DNA of 64,000 nt, taken from contig NZ_KI535297.1 of NCBI RefSeq assembly GCF_000482325.1, positions 186,001-250,000 of the forward strand. Reading direction: 5' to 3'. This DNA comes from Bacillus sp. UNC438CL73TsuS30. GTDB lineage: Bacteria > Bacillota > Bacilli > Bacillales > Cytobacillaceae. The position numbers and the translations under genes were made by a program. The number at the start of each line of letters is the position of its first letter. Positions within the stretch are counted from its first letter, which is position 1. Below the pieces are notes generated by a model that ran no database searches, was not told the DNA's origin, and was given only the letters and a program-made list of their open reading frames with translations. Positions 1 through 8,894 of the stretch are shown piece by piece.

Positions 1-840
1 GGCTGTAATGCAGCTGCTGTTATTTCGACTAGAATTATAGAATCACCTCGTGAACGGATGCTGGCGATTCTGACCAATAATTTTGTCCCTTGTAATGGAC
101 GTTGGGGTACCCTGATTGTGTTTGCTTCGTTATTTATGGCTGCGGGATTTACCGGTGGAATGAAATTATTTGTTTCGACTGCGACTCTCGTCGGGATCGT
201 CTTATTTGGAATCCTTGTTACCTTCTTTGTTTCATGGATTCTTTCCAAAACAGCCCTTAAAGGGGTCCCGACCCATTACACGTTAGAACTGCCGCCTTAC
301 CGGAAACCAAAAATCCTGGATACGGTCATTCGCTCTTCCTTAACAAAATCCTGGTCCGTCTTAATGCGAGCAGTGAAAGTTGCAGCACCTGCAGCTATTT
401 TAACCTGGGTGTTTGCAAATCTCTATATTGGTGATACAAGTATTTTAATGTATGCCGTACAGTTTTTGGACCCTTTTGGAAAATTACTTGGCTTAGACGG
501 ATACATTATGATGGCTTTTATCTTGGGGTTGCCCGCAAATGAAATTGTCCTGCCAATCCTGTTAATGGGATATTTATCAACGGGTTCTTTGACTGAAGTT
601 GATAGTCTTGTTGATTTAAAAGCCATTCTTATTGAACATGGCTGGACTTGGTTGACTGCATTAAATATGATGTTATTTTCATTGTTGCATTATCCATGTG
701 GTACAACATTAATCAATATCTATAAGGAAACCAAAAGTAAAAAGTGGACATTTATGGCATTCCTGATTCCAACCGTCATTGCCATTCTAGTCCCGCTTGT
801 CATTACACAGTCTGTAAAATGGTTTGGCTGGGTTATATAA
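1..840 (+). CDS. feoB: Ferrous iron transporter FeoB, C-terminal part
   Basis: The open frame enters from the left edge, so the N-terminal G domain is outside the window. The 279 residues seen are the C-terminal transport domain. They begin with the conserved GCN segment (GCNAAAVISTRIIES) followed by the RERM..ILTNNFVPCNGR block typical of FeoB gate regions. Several hydrophobic membrane segments follow, and a second conserved Cys-containing stretch (HYPCGTTL) lies near the end. FeoB imports Fe(II) through the cytoplasmic membrane using GTP. The family identity is firm from these motifs. The usual GCNVPA motif reads GCNAAA here. A hairpin follows the stop codon. Confidence 0.95.
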   Translation, partial: GCNAAAVISTRIIESPRERMLAILTNNFVPCNGRWGTLIVFASLFMAAGFTGGMKLFVSTATLVGIVLFGILVTFFVSWILSKTALKGVPTHYTLELPPYRKPKILDTVIRSSLTKSWSVLMRAVKVAAPAAILTWVFANLYIGDTSILMYAVQFLDPFGKLLGLDGYIMMAFILGLPANEIVLPILLMGYLSTGSLTEVDSLVDLKAILIEHGWTWLTALNMMLFSLLHYPCGTTLINIYKETKSKKWTFMAFLIPTVIAILVPLVITQSVKWFGWVI

Positions 841-850
841 TAGGATTTTT

Positions 851-880
851 AGAGAGGGTCCTCAGAAATGAGGACCTCTA
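851..880 (+). terminator. Hairpin after feoB
   Basis: The arms GGTCCTCA and TGAGGACC enclose a GAAA loop. The T-run after it is weak (TCTATTG), so this may be an imperfect terminator or a 3'-end stabiliser. Confidence 0.55.
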
Positions 881-1000
881 TTGCTAGAAAATGCAATTTC
901 ATTCGGTTTAAGATATGTAGTATAATGGGCTTGAAACTAAAAATGATAATTTTACCAAAATTGGTTGGTTAATTCGGCTTTTTTTAAAGGAGTGTTGTTC

Positions 1001-2191
1001 ATGAAATACAACTTCGATGAAGTAGTGAATCGCCGTGGTACATATTCATTAAAATGGGATGGAGGAAAACTGATAAAAGAGATCGGCCTCACATCTAGAT
1101 ATGATGAAGAGACGATTCCTTTGTTTACAGCGGATATGGATCTGCCTGTACCCCAGCCCTTGATTGATGCCTTACATAAAACAGTTGACCATCGAATCTT
1201 TGGTTACTCCGTTTTTCCGGAAGAGTATTTTACGGCTATCCAGCATTGGTTTAAAAAGCGACATGATTGGGATATTCAAAAGGAAGAAATTATCTACAGT
1301 CCTGGAACAGTCCATGCGTTGAACATTGCCGTAAGAGCTTTTACAGATCCAGGTGACGGGATTATCATCCAACGCCCGGTTTACCCCCCATTTACAGCGG
1401 CGATTGAAGCGAATCATCGCGAGGTACAGAATAATGCGCTAAAACCTGAAGCGGACGGATATTATCAGATTGATTTTGAGGATTTTGAAGAGAAAGCAAA
1501 ACAAGAGAAGACGAAGATGTTTATTTTGTGTAACCCGCATAATCCTACAGGAAGAATATTTAACCAGGAAGAATTACAAAGATTAGCCGATATTTGCGAA
1601 AGACATAATGTTCTGATTGTCGCAGATGAGATTCACGGGGACCTCGTTCGGAGTAATCAAACGTTTATTCCCATTGCCAAAGCCGTTGACAATGTGGACC
1701 ATATTATCACTTTTACTGCGATTAACAAAACCTTTAATGTAGCAGGGCTTCATTGTACAAATGTAATTATTTTAAATCCTGAGCTGAGGAAAACCATGAA
1801 TAAGGTAATGGGGATGCATTTGCCGTCACCGTTTACCGTTTCTGCGCTGATCGCTGTTTATACTGAAGGGGAAGATTGGTTAGAACAGCTAAAAGAATAT
1901 ATTGATGGCACGATGGATTGGGTTGTGAGGTTTTTAGCAGAAAAAATGCCGAAAGTAAAGGTGAAAATCCCAGAAGGAACCTATATTATGTGGATGGACT
2001 TCAGTAGATATGGGCTGACACCAGAAGCAGTCCATGAACGGATCTATAATAAAGCAAACGTTATTCTCGAAGACGGTAAAATGTTTGGGGAAGAAGGACT
2101 TGACTTTCAAAGGATTTGCATCCCGTCACCAAGGCCGCTTATAAAAGAAGCATTTGAAAGAATTGCAAGAGAATTTGAGGATGTTATTTAA
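1001..2191 (+). CDS. patB: PLP-dependent C-S lyase, MalY/PatB family
   Basis: This 396-residue fold-type I aminotransferase-like enzyme starts MKYNFDEVVNRRGTYSLKWD, the signature opening of MalY/PatB cystathionine beta-lyases. Further marks are the CNPHNPTGR substrate-binding block, the cofactor Asp in ADEIHGD and the Schiff-base lysine in TAINKTFNVAGLHC. PatB-type enzymes cleave L-cystathionine or cysteine conjugates to a thiol, pyruvate and ammonia in the cytoplasm. The start at 1001 is preferred over an in-frame start at 965 because AAAGGAG sits 9-10 bases upstream. A TATAAT hexamer at 921-926 may be the promoter. The substrate cannot be told from sequence. Confidence 0.9.
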   Translation: MKYNFDEVVNRRGTYSLKWDGGKLIKEIGLTSRYDEETIPLFTADMDLPVPQPLIDALHKTVDHRIFGYSVFPEEYFTAIQHWFKKRHDWDIQKEEIIYSPGTVHALNIAVRAFTDPGDGIIIQRPVYPPFTAAIEANHREVQNNALKPEADGYYQIDFEDFEEKAKQEKTKMFILCNPHNPTGRIFNQEELQRLADICERHNVLIVADEIHGDLVRSNQTFIPIAKAVDNVDHIITFTAINKTFNVAGLHCTNVIILNPELRKTMNKVMGMHLPSPFTVSALIAVYTEGEDWLEQLKEYIDGTMDWVVRFLAEKMPKVKVKIPEGTYIMWMDFSRYGLTPEAVHERIYNKANVILEDGKMFGEEGLDFQRICIPSPRPLIKEAFERIAREFEDVI

Positions 2192-2262
2192 ATTTCGTTT
2201 GATGAAACATAACAATATTATGTAAAATGAAAATTAATCTCATCTAAATTAAATACTAAAAT

Positions 2263-2291
2263 ATGGTCACGATAAACAAAATCGTGGCCAT
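2263..2291 (+). terminator. Hairpin after the patB-type gene
   Basis: The arms ATGGTCACGAT and ATCGTGGCCAT pair with one mismatch around AAACAAA. A short T-run (ATCTTT) follows. It lies between convergent genes and may serve either strand. Confidence 0.6.
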
Positions 2292-2303
2292 ATCTTTAAA
2301 ACC

Positions 2304-2486
2304 CTATTTTTTACTTTGCCTGTACAATTCCATTGATTTAAATCCTTCGCCCAATACCGTCTCCATTTCCAGTAGCCGTTTTTCCTGGGTTTCTTTCCTT
2401 TTTGCACTGTAAACATAACGGGCCCAATCTTTCTGATAGCCAAAGGTTAATTGGTTATATTTCTCAAGCAATTCTCCATTTTTGCT
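2304..2486 (-). pseudogene. YdeI/OmdA-type gene remnant (C-terminal fragment)
   Basis: The minus frame ending at 2304 reads NGELLEKYNQLTFGYQKDW and continues to ARYVYSAKRKETQEKRLLEM before its stop. The Y-x-K-x-W/Y...A-K-R-x-E-T-x-x-K-R pattern resembles the C-terminal helix bundle of YdeI/OmpD-associated (OmdA) proteins. There is no start codon or N-terminal domain upstream, since that space is the 3' end of the transporter gene in another frame. It therefore looks like a truncated relic, or the far end of a gene displaced by rearrangement. The family assignment is from memory of the motif and is moderate. Confidence 0.45.
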
Positions 2487-3628
2487 TAAAACAGCCTTAG
2501 GATAAAAAACTGTAACAATGCTAAGAAAATTAAGAACGTAAAGTTGTAAAGGCTGAATTGGATTAAATACCTTTTGCTCTTACCAGGGTTTGATTGAGCA
2601 TATAGCTTATAAGAGATCACACTTGCGAGTGATGCAATGATTGTACCAAGACCGCCAATATTGACTCCTAATAATAAGGGCTTCCAATCCATCGTAAAGT
2701 TTGATAAAAGGATGGCGGCAGGAACATTGCTAATCAATTGGCTTGCTAAGATTGAACTAAAATAGACAGAGGTGGAGCCTTTCAAGCCTTCATTAGCAAA
2801 ATCCCGGAGCGCTTCGATATTTGCGATATTTCCTATAAAAATAAAAAAGCAGATAAATGTAATAAGTAAGAGATAATCAATTTTTGCTAATAATTTATAA
2901 TCTAAAACACAGGCAGTAAGAAATGTAATAATCGCAGCAAGCTGGTAACTCATTCCTCCAAAAATGGAAACAATAATGATACAAAAAATAATTCCCCAAA
3001 CCGCAGCTTTTTTTCGATTTTTTATTGGAATAGGGTCTAGTGCGATATTTATTTTTTTGCCTTTAAGTCGGTAAATAGAAAAATAAAGCGAGCTTCCTCC
3101 TAGAAATGCCAACAATAAGATTGTTGTAAAAAATTGAGCCGGATTTATTCCATAATGGGAGAAAATAAATAAATTTTGTGGATTTCCCATCGGGGTTAAA
3201 CTACTGCCCATATTCGCCGCAATGGTTTGTAGGATAATGGTTTCCATCATGTTAATTTTTGCCTTTTTACTGATGATAAGGGTTAATGGCACAAACGTGA
3301 TAAGTGCTACATCGTTCGTTACGAACATCGAGATAAAAAAGCATAATAATATTAGAATAGCAGAAACCTGTTTGCTAGATTTGCATTTATTCAATATCCC
3401 AATTGCGAATTTGTCTAATAGTTTTAGTTCTTCAAAGGCCTTAATCGCGAGCAACAGGTTAAATAAGCTGACTAATACCTTAAAATTGATATACTCCAGT
3501 CTAGGCGGATGAATGAAGCTGCTCGCCATTGCTAAGATAAAGGAGATTGTAAATACCAGGTCCTTTTTTAAAAAAGTAAATTTCAGCTTAGAATTTTTGG
3601 CATTTTGCCTTAAAACATATTCTTTCAT
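2486..3628 (-). CDS. SLC13/ArsB-type anion permease
   Basis: About 380 residues form roughly ten membrane helices. The motif ANMGSSLTPMGNPQNLFIF is typical of the ion-transporter superfamily that includes ArsB, CitMHS and SLC13 proteins. A second half carries ASQLISNVPAAILLSNF, the usual repeated S-N-V-P-A element. Members export arsenite or move carboxylates, and the substrate here cannot be called. The length is close to YbiR-like members and shorter than ArsB (about 430). The start at 3628 gives six bases from the GGAG at 3635-3638, whereas the ATG at 3634 directly abuts it. The gene is alone, with a divergent Spo0E-like gene upstream. Confidence 0.8.
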   Translation of the reverse strand: MKEYVLRQNAKNSKLKFTFLKKDLVFTISFILAMASSFIHPPRLEYINFKVLVSLFNLLLAIKAFEELKLLDKFAIGILNKCKSSKQVSAILILLCFFISMFVTNDVALITFVPLTLIISKKAKINMMETIILQTIAANMGSSLTPMGNPQNLFIFSHYGINPAQFFTTILLLAFLGGSSLYFSIYRLKGKKINIALDPIPIKNRKKAAVWGIIFCIIIVSIFGGMSYQLAAIITFLTACVLDYKLLAKIDYLLLITFICFFIFIGNIANIEALRDFANEGLKGSTSVYFSSILASQLISNVPAAILLSNFTMDWKPLLLGVNIGGLGTIIASLASVISYKLYAQSNPGKSKRYLIQFSLYNFTFLIFLALLQFFILRLF

Positions 3629-3634
3629 GAACAT

Positions 3635-3944
3635 CTCCAGAAATTTTAGTAGGTTTAGTACGCCAAATAATTAGTAGAACATAGATAACGATAAAATCAA
3701 TGCCATAGGATGTCAATTATTTTTCAAACCTTACACCGAGTCGTTTTTGCGGGAAGAGAACAGTTTTTGTTGAATTTTGGAAATATATTCAAGTATTTTT
3801 GCTTGTGGAAATTATAGGGAAGTGTGTTAAATTCAAGGATACCAACGGATAATGTCGATATTTGATGATAAATACTGTTTCTCTGAATGCGTTTTCAATT
3901 GGTAAACTTAATCTTGTAGTTGCAAATAGAAGGAGTTACTAGAT
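3635..3944. other. Divergent intergenic region
   Basis: These 310 AT-rich bases separate the divergent permease gene and the Spo0E-like gene and must hold both promoters. I see no strong palindrome or recognisable riboswitch. Confidence 0.5.
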
Positions 3945-4109
3945 ATGACAAACGATGACTTAATTTACCAAATTGAAACGGTACGAAATACAATGATAAC
4001 CGTAGGAATGACAAAAGGATTAACCTCGTCAGAAACGGTTCTATTAAGTAAAAAACTTGACCGACTATTAAATTTGCAATTCCGAAGGCAGAAAGTACGG
4101 TCGGCTTAA
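3945..4109 (+). CDS. Spo0E-like aspartyl-phosphatase peptide
   Basis: This 54-residue protein (MTNDDLIYQIETVRNTM...) has AAGGAG 9 bases upstream of its ATG. It has the size and two-helix layout of the Spo0E family. The first helix carries I..VR..M, and the second holds LLSKKLDRLLN, corresponding to the SQELD signature. Spo0E-family proteins dephosphorylate Spo0A-P and so delay sporulation. The Ser-Gln-Glu of the canonical motif is SKK here, so activity is less sure than family membership. It ends in front of a strong bidirectional terminator. Confidence 0.75.
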   Translation: MTNDDLIYQIETVRNTMITVGMTKGLTSSETVLLSKKLDRLLNLQFRRQKVRSA

Positions 4110-4150
4110 TTGACGGGGGAGATTAGCTATTTAGAATGTATTTATAGTAT

Positions 4151-4179
4151 AAAAAAATCCCCGTATTGGGGATTTTTTT
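4151..4179. terminator. Bidirectional terminator
   Basis: AAAAAAATCCCC-GTATT-GGGGATTTTTTT has an A-run before and a T-run after a six-pair GC-rich stem. It can end both the Spo0E-like gene on plus and the membrane protein gene on minus. Confidence 0.9.
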
Positions 4180-4186
4180 AGGAAAT

Positions 4187-4597
4187 CTATTTTTTAAAAA
4201 AGGATTTTACGATTCTTCTAGCCGTAAACAATACAAATGCAATCACAACAAATACTAGGAAAAACGCGAAAAAACCTAAAAGACCTACGATCGCATCCTC
4301 AAATTCCATATTTCCTCGATTCGTCAATGCCTGTTGGATTTCGATAGCAAATACTAAAACAAACATAAAAGTTGTTGTATATAAGAAAGATAGAATCGTA
4401 ATTCCAAAAGGCATTTTTACAATAAATCTGGAGGTGGCCAGCACGAAAAGAAAAACTACGATTCCAATCATTCCCATGATCCAGAAATGCAGGTCCTTAT
4501 CCGTTAATTGAAGATTCAACGAGCTGCTCACATATATTTGTATAAAATCATGAAGATTATTGACTATGTCCGCTAATAATTGAATAGTTTCTTTCAA
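4187..4597 (-). CDS. Small membrane protein of unknown function
   Basis: These 136 residues contain a short amphipathic start and four predicted membrane helices, followed by a basic tail (ARRIVKSFFKK). Between helices 3 and 4 is EIQQALTNRGNMEFEDAIVG, an E-Q...R...D...G pattern reminiscent of VanZ-like proteins. I cannot claim that family with certainty. The start is TTG at 4597, supported by AGGAAG 7-8 bases upstream. It is monocistronic. Confidence 0.65.
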   Translation of the reverse strand: MKETIQLLADIVNNLHDFIQIYVSSSLNLQLTDKDLHFWIMGMIGIVVFLFVLATSRFIVKMPFGITILSFLYTTTFMFVLVFAIEIQQALTNRGNMEFEDAIVGLLGFFAFFLVFVVIAFVLFTARRIVKSFFKK

Positions 4598-4767
4598 ATC
4601 ATCACTTCCTTATCAGTTAAGATTATAACAGATTTTAAAAAAAGAGTCTTAAAGTCCATACATACTAGGCGGATGATTTTAGAACCGATGCCAATAAAAA
4701 ATTTGTCGATTTTCATGAGGTGACCATATATAATATTTATACTAATGGGATTAAGGAGAAACCCAAT

Positions 4768-7251
4768 ATGGAAACTTTACATCAGCAGGAAAATCCTTTT
4801 TTCACTCAAATAGAAAACTACCAGGATATCATTGCTTTGAATAGGGAACTCTCGGAACTTAAATATGCGTTAGACGAATCTTCTATTATTGCCATAACGG
4901 ATCAGCGGGGCATCATCAAGGTTGCGAATAAAAAATTTTGTGAACTTTCTAAGTACACCATAGAAGAATTAATTGGGCAAGACCATCGAATGATTAATTC
5001 TGGATTTCATTCAAAAGAGTTTTTTCGCGAAATGTGGAAAACGATCGGTTCTGGAGAAGTCTGGAAAGGCGAAATCCAAAATCGAACAAAGGATGGAAAA
5101 CTATATTGGGTTCATACCACCATTGTTCCTATTCTGAACGAAAAAGGGAAACCGTATCGGTATATTTCTTTTCGTGTTGATATTACGGAGCAAAAGCAGA
5201 TGGAAGCTGAATTTCACAAGTCCCTTAAGGATGATTTTAATCAAACCGTAAATACTCTTGAGAATGGTATTTTTAAATTGAAAAGGGGAATAGACGGGAA
5301 TATTGTTTATACAATGGCCGAGGGAAAACTTCTTCAAAGTATGGGCTTTAATACAGAATCACATCGAAATAAAAGCCCATATGAAGTTTTTCCAAAAGAT
5401 ATTGCCAGCATTAAACTCTTCCACTATCAAAAGGCCTTTACTGGACAAAGCGTCCAGTATGAAATCGACTTATTCGGCAGATTGGTATACGTAGATGTTA
5501 CGCCGATTAAACAGGGCGGCAAGGTCATTGAACTTGTCGGGACAGTTTATGATATTACTGAGTTGAGAAATACACAAAAACAGCTTAAGGAAAATAGGCT
5601 GCTTTATCAATCCTTATTTCAACACAGCCAAGATGCGGTGTTCACCTTTGATACTACAGCAAAGATTGTTACCATGAATCCTGCGACGGAAAGGGTGTTA
5701 GGGTATTCTTTAGAGAATTTTAAAAAGAAATCTGGCGCGGAACTGATTGTAAAAGAATATCAATCTATTCATCGCTCATGCTTTGAAAAAGCCCTTAAAG
5801 GAGAGCCGCAGAATTTTGAAATGGCTGTCTATCACCAGAACGGACATCAAATTTTTCTAAACGTAACTTATCTACCGATAATTGTCGATCAGAATATTAC
5901 CGGGATCTATTCGATTGGGAAGGATATTACGGAGCAAAAAAAGATACAGGAATTAAACGCCTTTTTAGCGACCCATGATGAATTAACTGAGCTCCTTAAT
6001 AGAAGAGGGTTTGAAGAAAAGCTAAAAAATGTGATTACTTATTCTCAAGCTTCCAAACAAAAGCTTGCGGTTATGTATATTGATTTGGATCGCTTTAAAA
6101 ATGTGAATGATACATTAGGGCATATGATTGGCGACCAGTTATTAGAGCAGATTTCCCGCCGGTTAAACATTCAAATTGGTGATGGGAATTATATTGCCAG
6201 AATGGGCGGGGATGAATTTATGGTTCTATGTCCCTCGATTGACGTAGATGAAGAGGCCGCCAATGTTGCTATGAATATCCTAGCCAGTTTGAAGGATCCT
6301 TTTTTTATTGAAGGTTACGAGCTTTTTATGACAGCCAGTATTGGAATTAGTATTTATCCAACGGCCGGTGATAATGTCATAGATTTAATGAAACATGCTG
6401 ACATTGCTCTTTACAAAGCTAAAGATCAAGGGAGAAATAATTTTCAAATTTATTCTGCAGTTATGGATAAAATGAGTTATCAGTCTTTTTTTCTTGAACG
6501 AGATCTGCGAAAAGCATTGCTGAACCATGAATTTATAGTCCATCTGCAGCCAAGGGTTGATTCAAGAACAAGAAAAATAACAAGTGCTGAGGCATTAATC
6601 CGCTGGAATCACCCAAGATTAGGGTTAATTCCGCCATCTGATTTTATCCCATTGGCAGAAGAGACAGGCTTGATTATTCCAATGGGCAAATGGATAAAAA
6701 AGAGGGTTTGTGAACTTTTGGTGCAATGGAAAGAAGCAGGAATTCCGCTTATTCCCATCAGTATTAATATCAGTGCCCAGCGCTTTTTGCAAAAGGATTT
6801 TGCGGAAAGTGTAAGGGAGACATTGGAGGAGTACGGGGTAGCTGGTGAATTCCTCGAGATAGAAATTACGGAAAATTCATTAATGCGAAATGAAGCAGAT
6901 GTCGTGCAAACGATTCAGGATTTAAAGAAATTGGGTATTAAGATTTATATTGATGATTTTGGAACAGGATATTCTTCGTTTTCTTATTTGAAATCCTTTA
7001 AATTAGATGGAATTAAGATAGACCGCTCATTTATTCATAATATTTCTTCTCAATCCGAAAATGCCGGAATTACTTCTGCTATGATCCATTTGGCCCGGAT
7101 TTTAAAAATGGATGTTATAGCAGAAGGGGTTGAAACGGAAGAGGAATTAAAGTTTTTACATGATCACCGCTGCAACCAAGTGCAGGGATATCTGTTTAGT
7201 AAGCCAACGACAATTGGGGCATTTGAAAAAATGTTGGTCGAGGGGATTTAA
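4768..7251 (+). CDS. PAS-GGDEF-EAL cyclic-di-GMP protein
   Basis: This 827-residue protein has a PAS/PAC domain (about 40-160), a degenerate PAS-like unit (about 165-275), a third PAS (about 280-395), a GGDEF domain (MGGDEF at about 480) and an EAL domain (EAL at about 608). The GGDEF core is intact. The EAL domain keeps ETGLI, the DDFGTGYSS loop and the EGVE motif, so both synthase and phosphodiesterase chemistry are possible. No RxxD inhibitory site is present just before GGDEF. There are no membrane helices, so it is probably a cytoplasmic sensor. The ATG at 4768 has AAGGAG nine bases upstream. An in-frame GTG at 4720 lacks a good site. Confidence 0.93.
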   Translation: METLHQQENPFFTQIENYQDIIALNRELSELKYALDESSIIAITDQRGIIKVANKKFCELSKYTIEELIGQDHRMINSGFHSKEFFREMWKTIGSGEVWKGEIQNRTKDGKLYWVHTTIVPILNEKGKPYRYISFRVDITEQKQMEAEFHKSLKDDFNQTVNTLENGIFKLKRGIDGNIVYTMAEGKLLQSMGFNTESHRNKSPYEVFPKDIASIKLFHYQKAFTGQSVQYEIDLFGRLVYVDVTPIKQGGKVIELVGTVYDITELRNTQKQLKENRLLYQSLFQHSQDAVFTFDTTAKIVTMNPATERVLGYSLENFKKKSGAELIVKEYQSIHRSCFEKALKGEPQNFEMAVYHQNGHQIFLNVTYLPIIVDQNITGIYSIGKDITEQKKIQELNAFLATHDELTELLNRRGFEEKLKNVITYSQASKQKLAVMYIDLDRFKNVNDTLGHMIGDQLLEQISRRLNIQIGDGNYIARMGGDEFMVLCPSIDVDEEAANVAMNILASLKDPFFIEGYELFMTASIGISIYPTAGDNVIDLMKHADIALYKAKDQGRNNFQIYSAVMDKMSYQSFFLERDLRKALLNHEFIVHLQPRVDSRTRKITSAEALIRWNHPRLGLIPPSDFIPLAEETGLIIPMGKWIKKRVCELLVQWKEAGIPLIPISINISAQRFLQKDFAESVRETLEEYGVAGEFLEIEITENSLMRNEADVVQTIQDLKKLGIKIYIDDFGTGYSSFSYLKSFKLDGIKIDRSFIHNISSQSENAGITSAMIHLARILKMDVIAEGVETEEELKFLHDHRCNQVQGYLFSKPTTIGAFEKMLVEGI

Positions 7252-7260
7252 AAAGAATAA

Positions 7261-7303
7261 GTGCCAGTAATCTTTTTATGGAAGGATGATGGCACTTTTT
7301 TTA
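7261..7303 (+). terminator. Terminator after the GGDEF-EAL gene
   Basis: GTGCCA pairs with TGGCAC across a long AT-rich loop, and a run of seven T follows. Confidence 0.65.
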
Positions 7304-7344
7304 AATTCTTGGCTTTTGTTAAAGAACAGTGTTGAATGTAAATT

Positions 7345-7372
7345 TTGTAAATGGGCTCTCTAATGCTATACT
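7345..7372 (+). promoter_or_regulatory. Possible sigma-A promoter of the DinB gene
   Basis: TTGTAA (7345-7350) and TATACT (7367-7372) are 16 bases apart, about 47 bases before the start codon. Confidence 0.45.
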
Positions 7373-7419
7373 TTAAATCGCCATATTTTAGTGTGAGAAA
7401 TAAAACGGAGGAATGTAAA

Positions 7420-7923
7420 ATGTATACTTCTATTAATGAATTTAATGGGGAATGGAACCAGGAAATGGAATCCACTCAAAAGGTTTTGGATGCATTAACT
7501 GATAGCTCACTTCAACAAGCGATATCGCAAGAAGATCGTACATTAGGCAGAATTGCCTGGCATATTGTAACAAGTACTCCTGAAATGCTTAATGAATTCG
7601 GAATTCAGGTTGGTGCTGTGGAAAACGCAACGACCGTACCGACTTCTGCTAAAGTAATTGCAGATAGTTTTCGAAAGGTTACAGCTGATACAAGCAACGC
7701 GGTAAAAGAACAGTGGACAGACCAATCCTTAACGGAAATGATAAATGTATTTGGTATGGATATGCCTAAAGCAGTGACGCTTTCACTCCTCATTAAGCAT
7801 ATTATCCATCATCGTGGACAGCTGACAGTCCTTATGCGCCAAGCTGGCTTGAAGGTACCTGGTGTTTATGGACCTGCTCGGGAAGAGTGGAGCCTGATGG
7901 GGATGGAAGCTCCGGCACTATAA
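7420..7923 (+). CDS. DinB family metal-dependent protein (first copy)
   Basis: This 167-residue four-helix protein carries the DinB metal triad: H48 (GRIAWHIV) with H127 and H131 (KHIIHHRGQL). DinB/YfiT-type proteins bind Ni or Zn and include thiol-dependent transferases, and many are induced by damage. The start at 7420 is chosen because CGGAGGA lies seven bases upstream. The in-frame ATG at 7351 falls inside the promoter. It is monocistronic between two terminators. A second, quite different DinB protein is at 37649-38122. Confidence 0.88.
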   Translation: MYTSINEFNGEWNQEMESTQKVLDALTDSSLQQAISQEDRTLGRIAWHIVTSTPEMLNEFGIQVGAVENATTVPTSAKVIADSFRKVTADTSNAVKEQWTDQSLTEMINVFGMDMPKAVTLSLLIKHIIHHRGQLTVLMRQAGLKVPGVYGPAREEWSLMGMEAPAL

Positions 7924-7936
7924 ATGGTACACTTTC

Positions 7937-7966
7937 GAACACATTGGATACAATGTGTTCTTTTTT
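7937..7966 (+). terminator. Terminator after the first DinB gene
   Basis: GAACACATTG-GATA-CAATGTGTTC is a perfect ten-pair stem followed by six T. Confidence 0.93.
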
Positions 7967-8096
7967 ATTGGGAAGCTGAGAAAAGGATGGCTACTTGATG
8001 CTTTTAGAAGGTATTTAGTAAAATACAATTTTAGAAGGTTTAAATTGGAGAAACATACTATAGATGTAATGATAGAAAATTAGGAGGCAGTCAATT

Positions 8097-8831
8097 GTGT
8101 TAAACCAATACTTTGAAAAAGCAAAAGAAAAGATTCAACTAGTTGAGAAGTATGAAATGGAAAAGCTTAAGAAGGCAGCCGAAAAGGTTGCAGAAGCAAT
8201 TCAAAACGGAGGGATTGTCCAACTGTTTGGCTGCGGCCATTCACATATTTTAGCAGAAGAGGTTTTTTACCGCGCCGGAGGACTTGTTCCCATTAAACCG
8301 ATACTAGTGGAACCTTTGATGCTTCACGAGGGGGCATTAAGATCCTCACAGTTAGAACGACAAAACGATTATGCTCTGGAATTTATAAAAGACCAAGAAA
8401 TCCTTCCGGAAGACGTTTTCTTTGTTTTATCGACATCCGGACGCAATCCTGTTCCAGTTGACGTGGCACAGGAAGCCAAGAAAAAGGGAGCTTTTGTGAT
8501 TGGACTTACTTCATTGGAATATTCGAAAAGTCAGCCTTCCAAACATAAGAGTGGAAAACACCTCTTCAATTCAGTTGATCTAGTGATTGATAACCACTCC
8601 ACAAAAGGTGATGCTGCTCTTACCTATGAAAAAGTGGCTGTTCCTTTTGGCTCAACTTCCACGGTGGTGGGGGCGGTTATTTTAAATGCGATTTTCGCAG
8701 AGGCGATTAAAATGATGGCGGATAACGGATTTGAACCGCCAGTATTCTTAAGTGGTAATATCGATGGGGCAGATGAACACAACCATCGTTTAATAGAGAG
8801 ATATCGGGACAGAATTCCGTTGTTGTCTTAA
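8097..8831 (+). CDS. SIS-domain sugar-phosphate-binding protein (UPF0309 type)
   Basis: This 244-residue single SIS domain protein has the phosphate-binding loops FGCGHSHILAEEVFYRAGG and LSTSGRNPVPVDVA. SIS domains bind phosphosugars, as isomerases or regulators. The overall pattern, with GCGHSH and EPLMLHEGA, fits the UPF0309 group, whose substrate is not established as far as I know. The start is GTG at 8097, nine bases after AGGAGG. The gene stands alone, so no pathway can be inferred from neighbours. Confidence 0.85.
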   Translation: MLNQYFEKAKEKIQLVEKYEMEKLKKAAEKVAEAIQNGGIVQLFGCGHSHILAEEVFYRAGGLVPIKPILVEPLMLHEGALRSSQLERQNDYALEFIKDQEILPEDVFFVLSTSGRNPVPVDVAQEAKKKGAFVIGLTSLEYSKSQPSKHKSGKHLFNSVDLVIDNHSTKGDAALTYEKVAVPFGSTSTVVGAVILNAIFAEAIKMMADNGFEPPVFLSGNIDGADEHNHRLIERYRDRIPLLS

Positions 8832-8861
8832 TTTGATTTATTGAAAATGCTTGAATACATA

Positions 8862-8890
8862 AAGCCGCAGAAGACCTGCTGCGGCTTTTT
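8862..8890. terminator. Terminator between the SIS gene and ctaG
   Basis: AAGCCGCAG and CTGCGGCTT form a nine-pair stem followed by TTTT on plus. It sits directly before the convergent ctaG stop and probably serves both genes. Confidence 0.88.
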
Positions 8891-8894
8891 AAAA

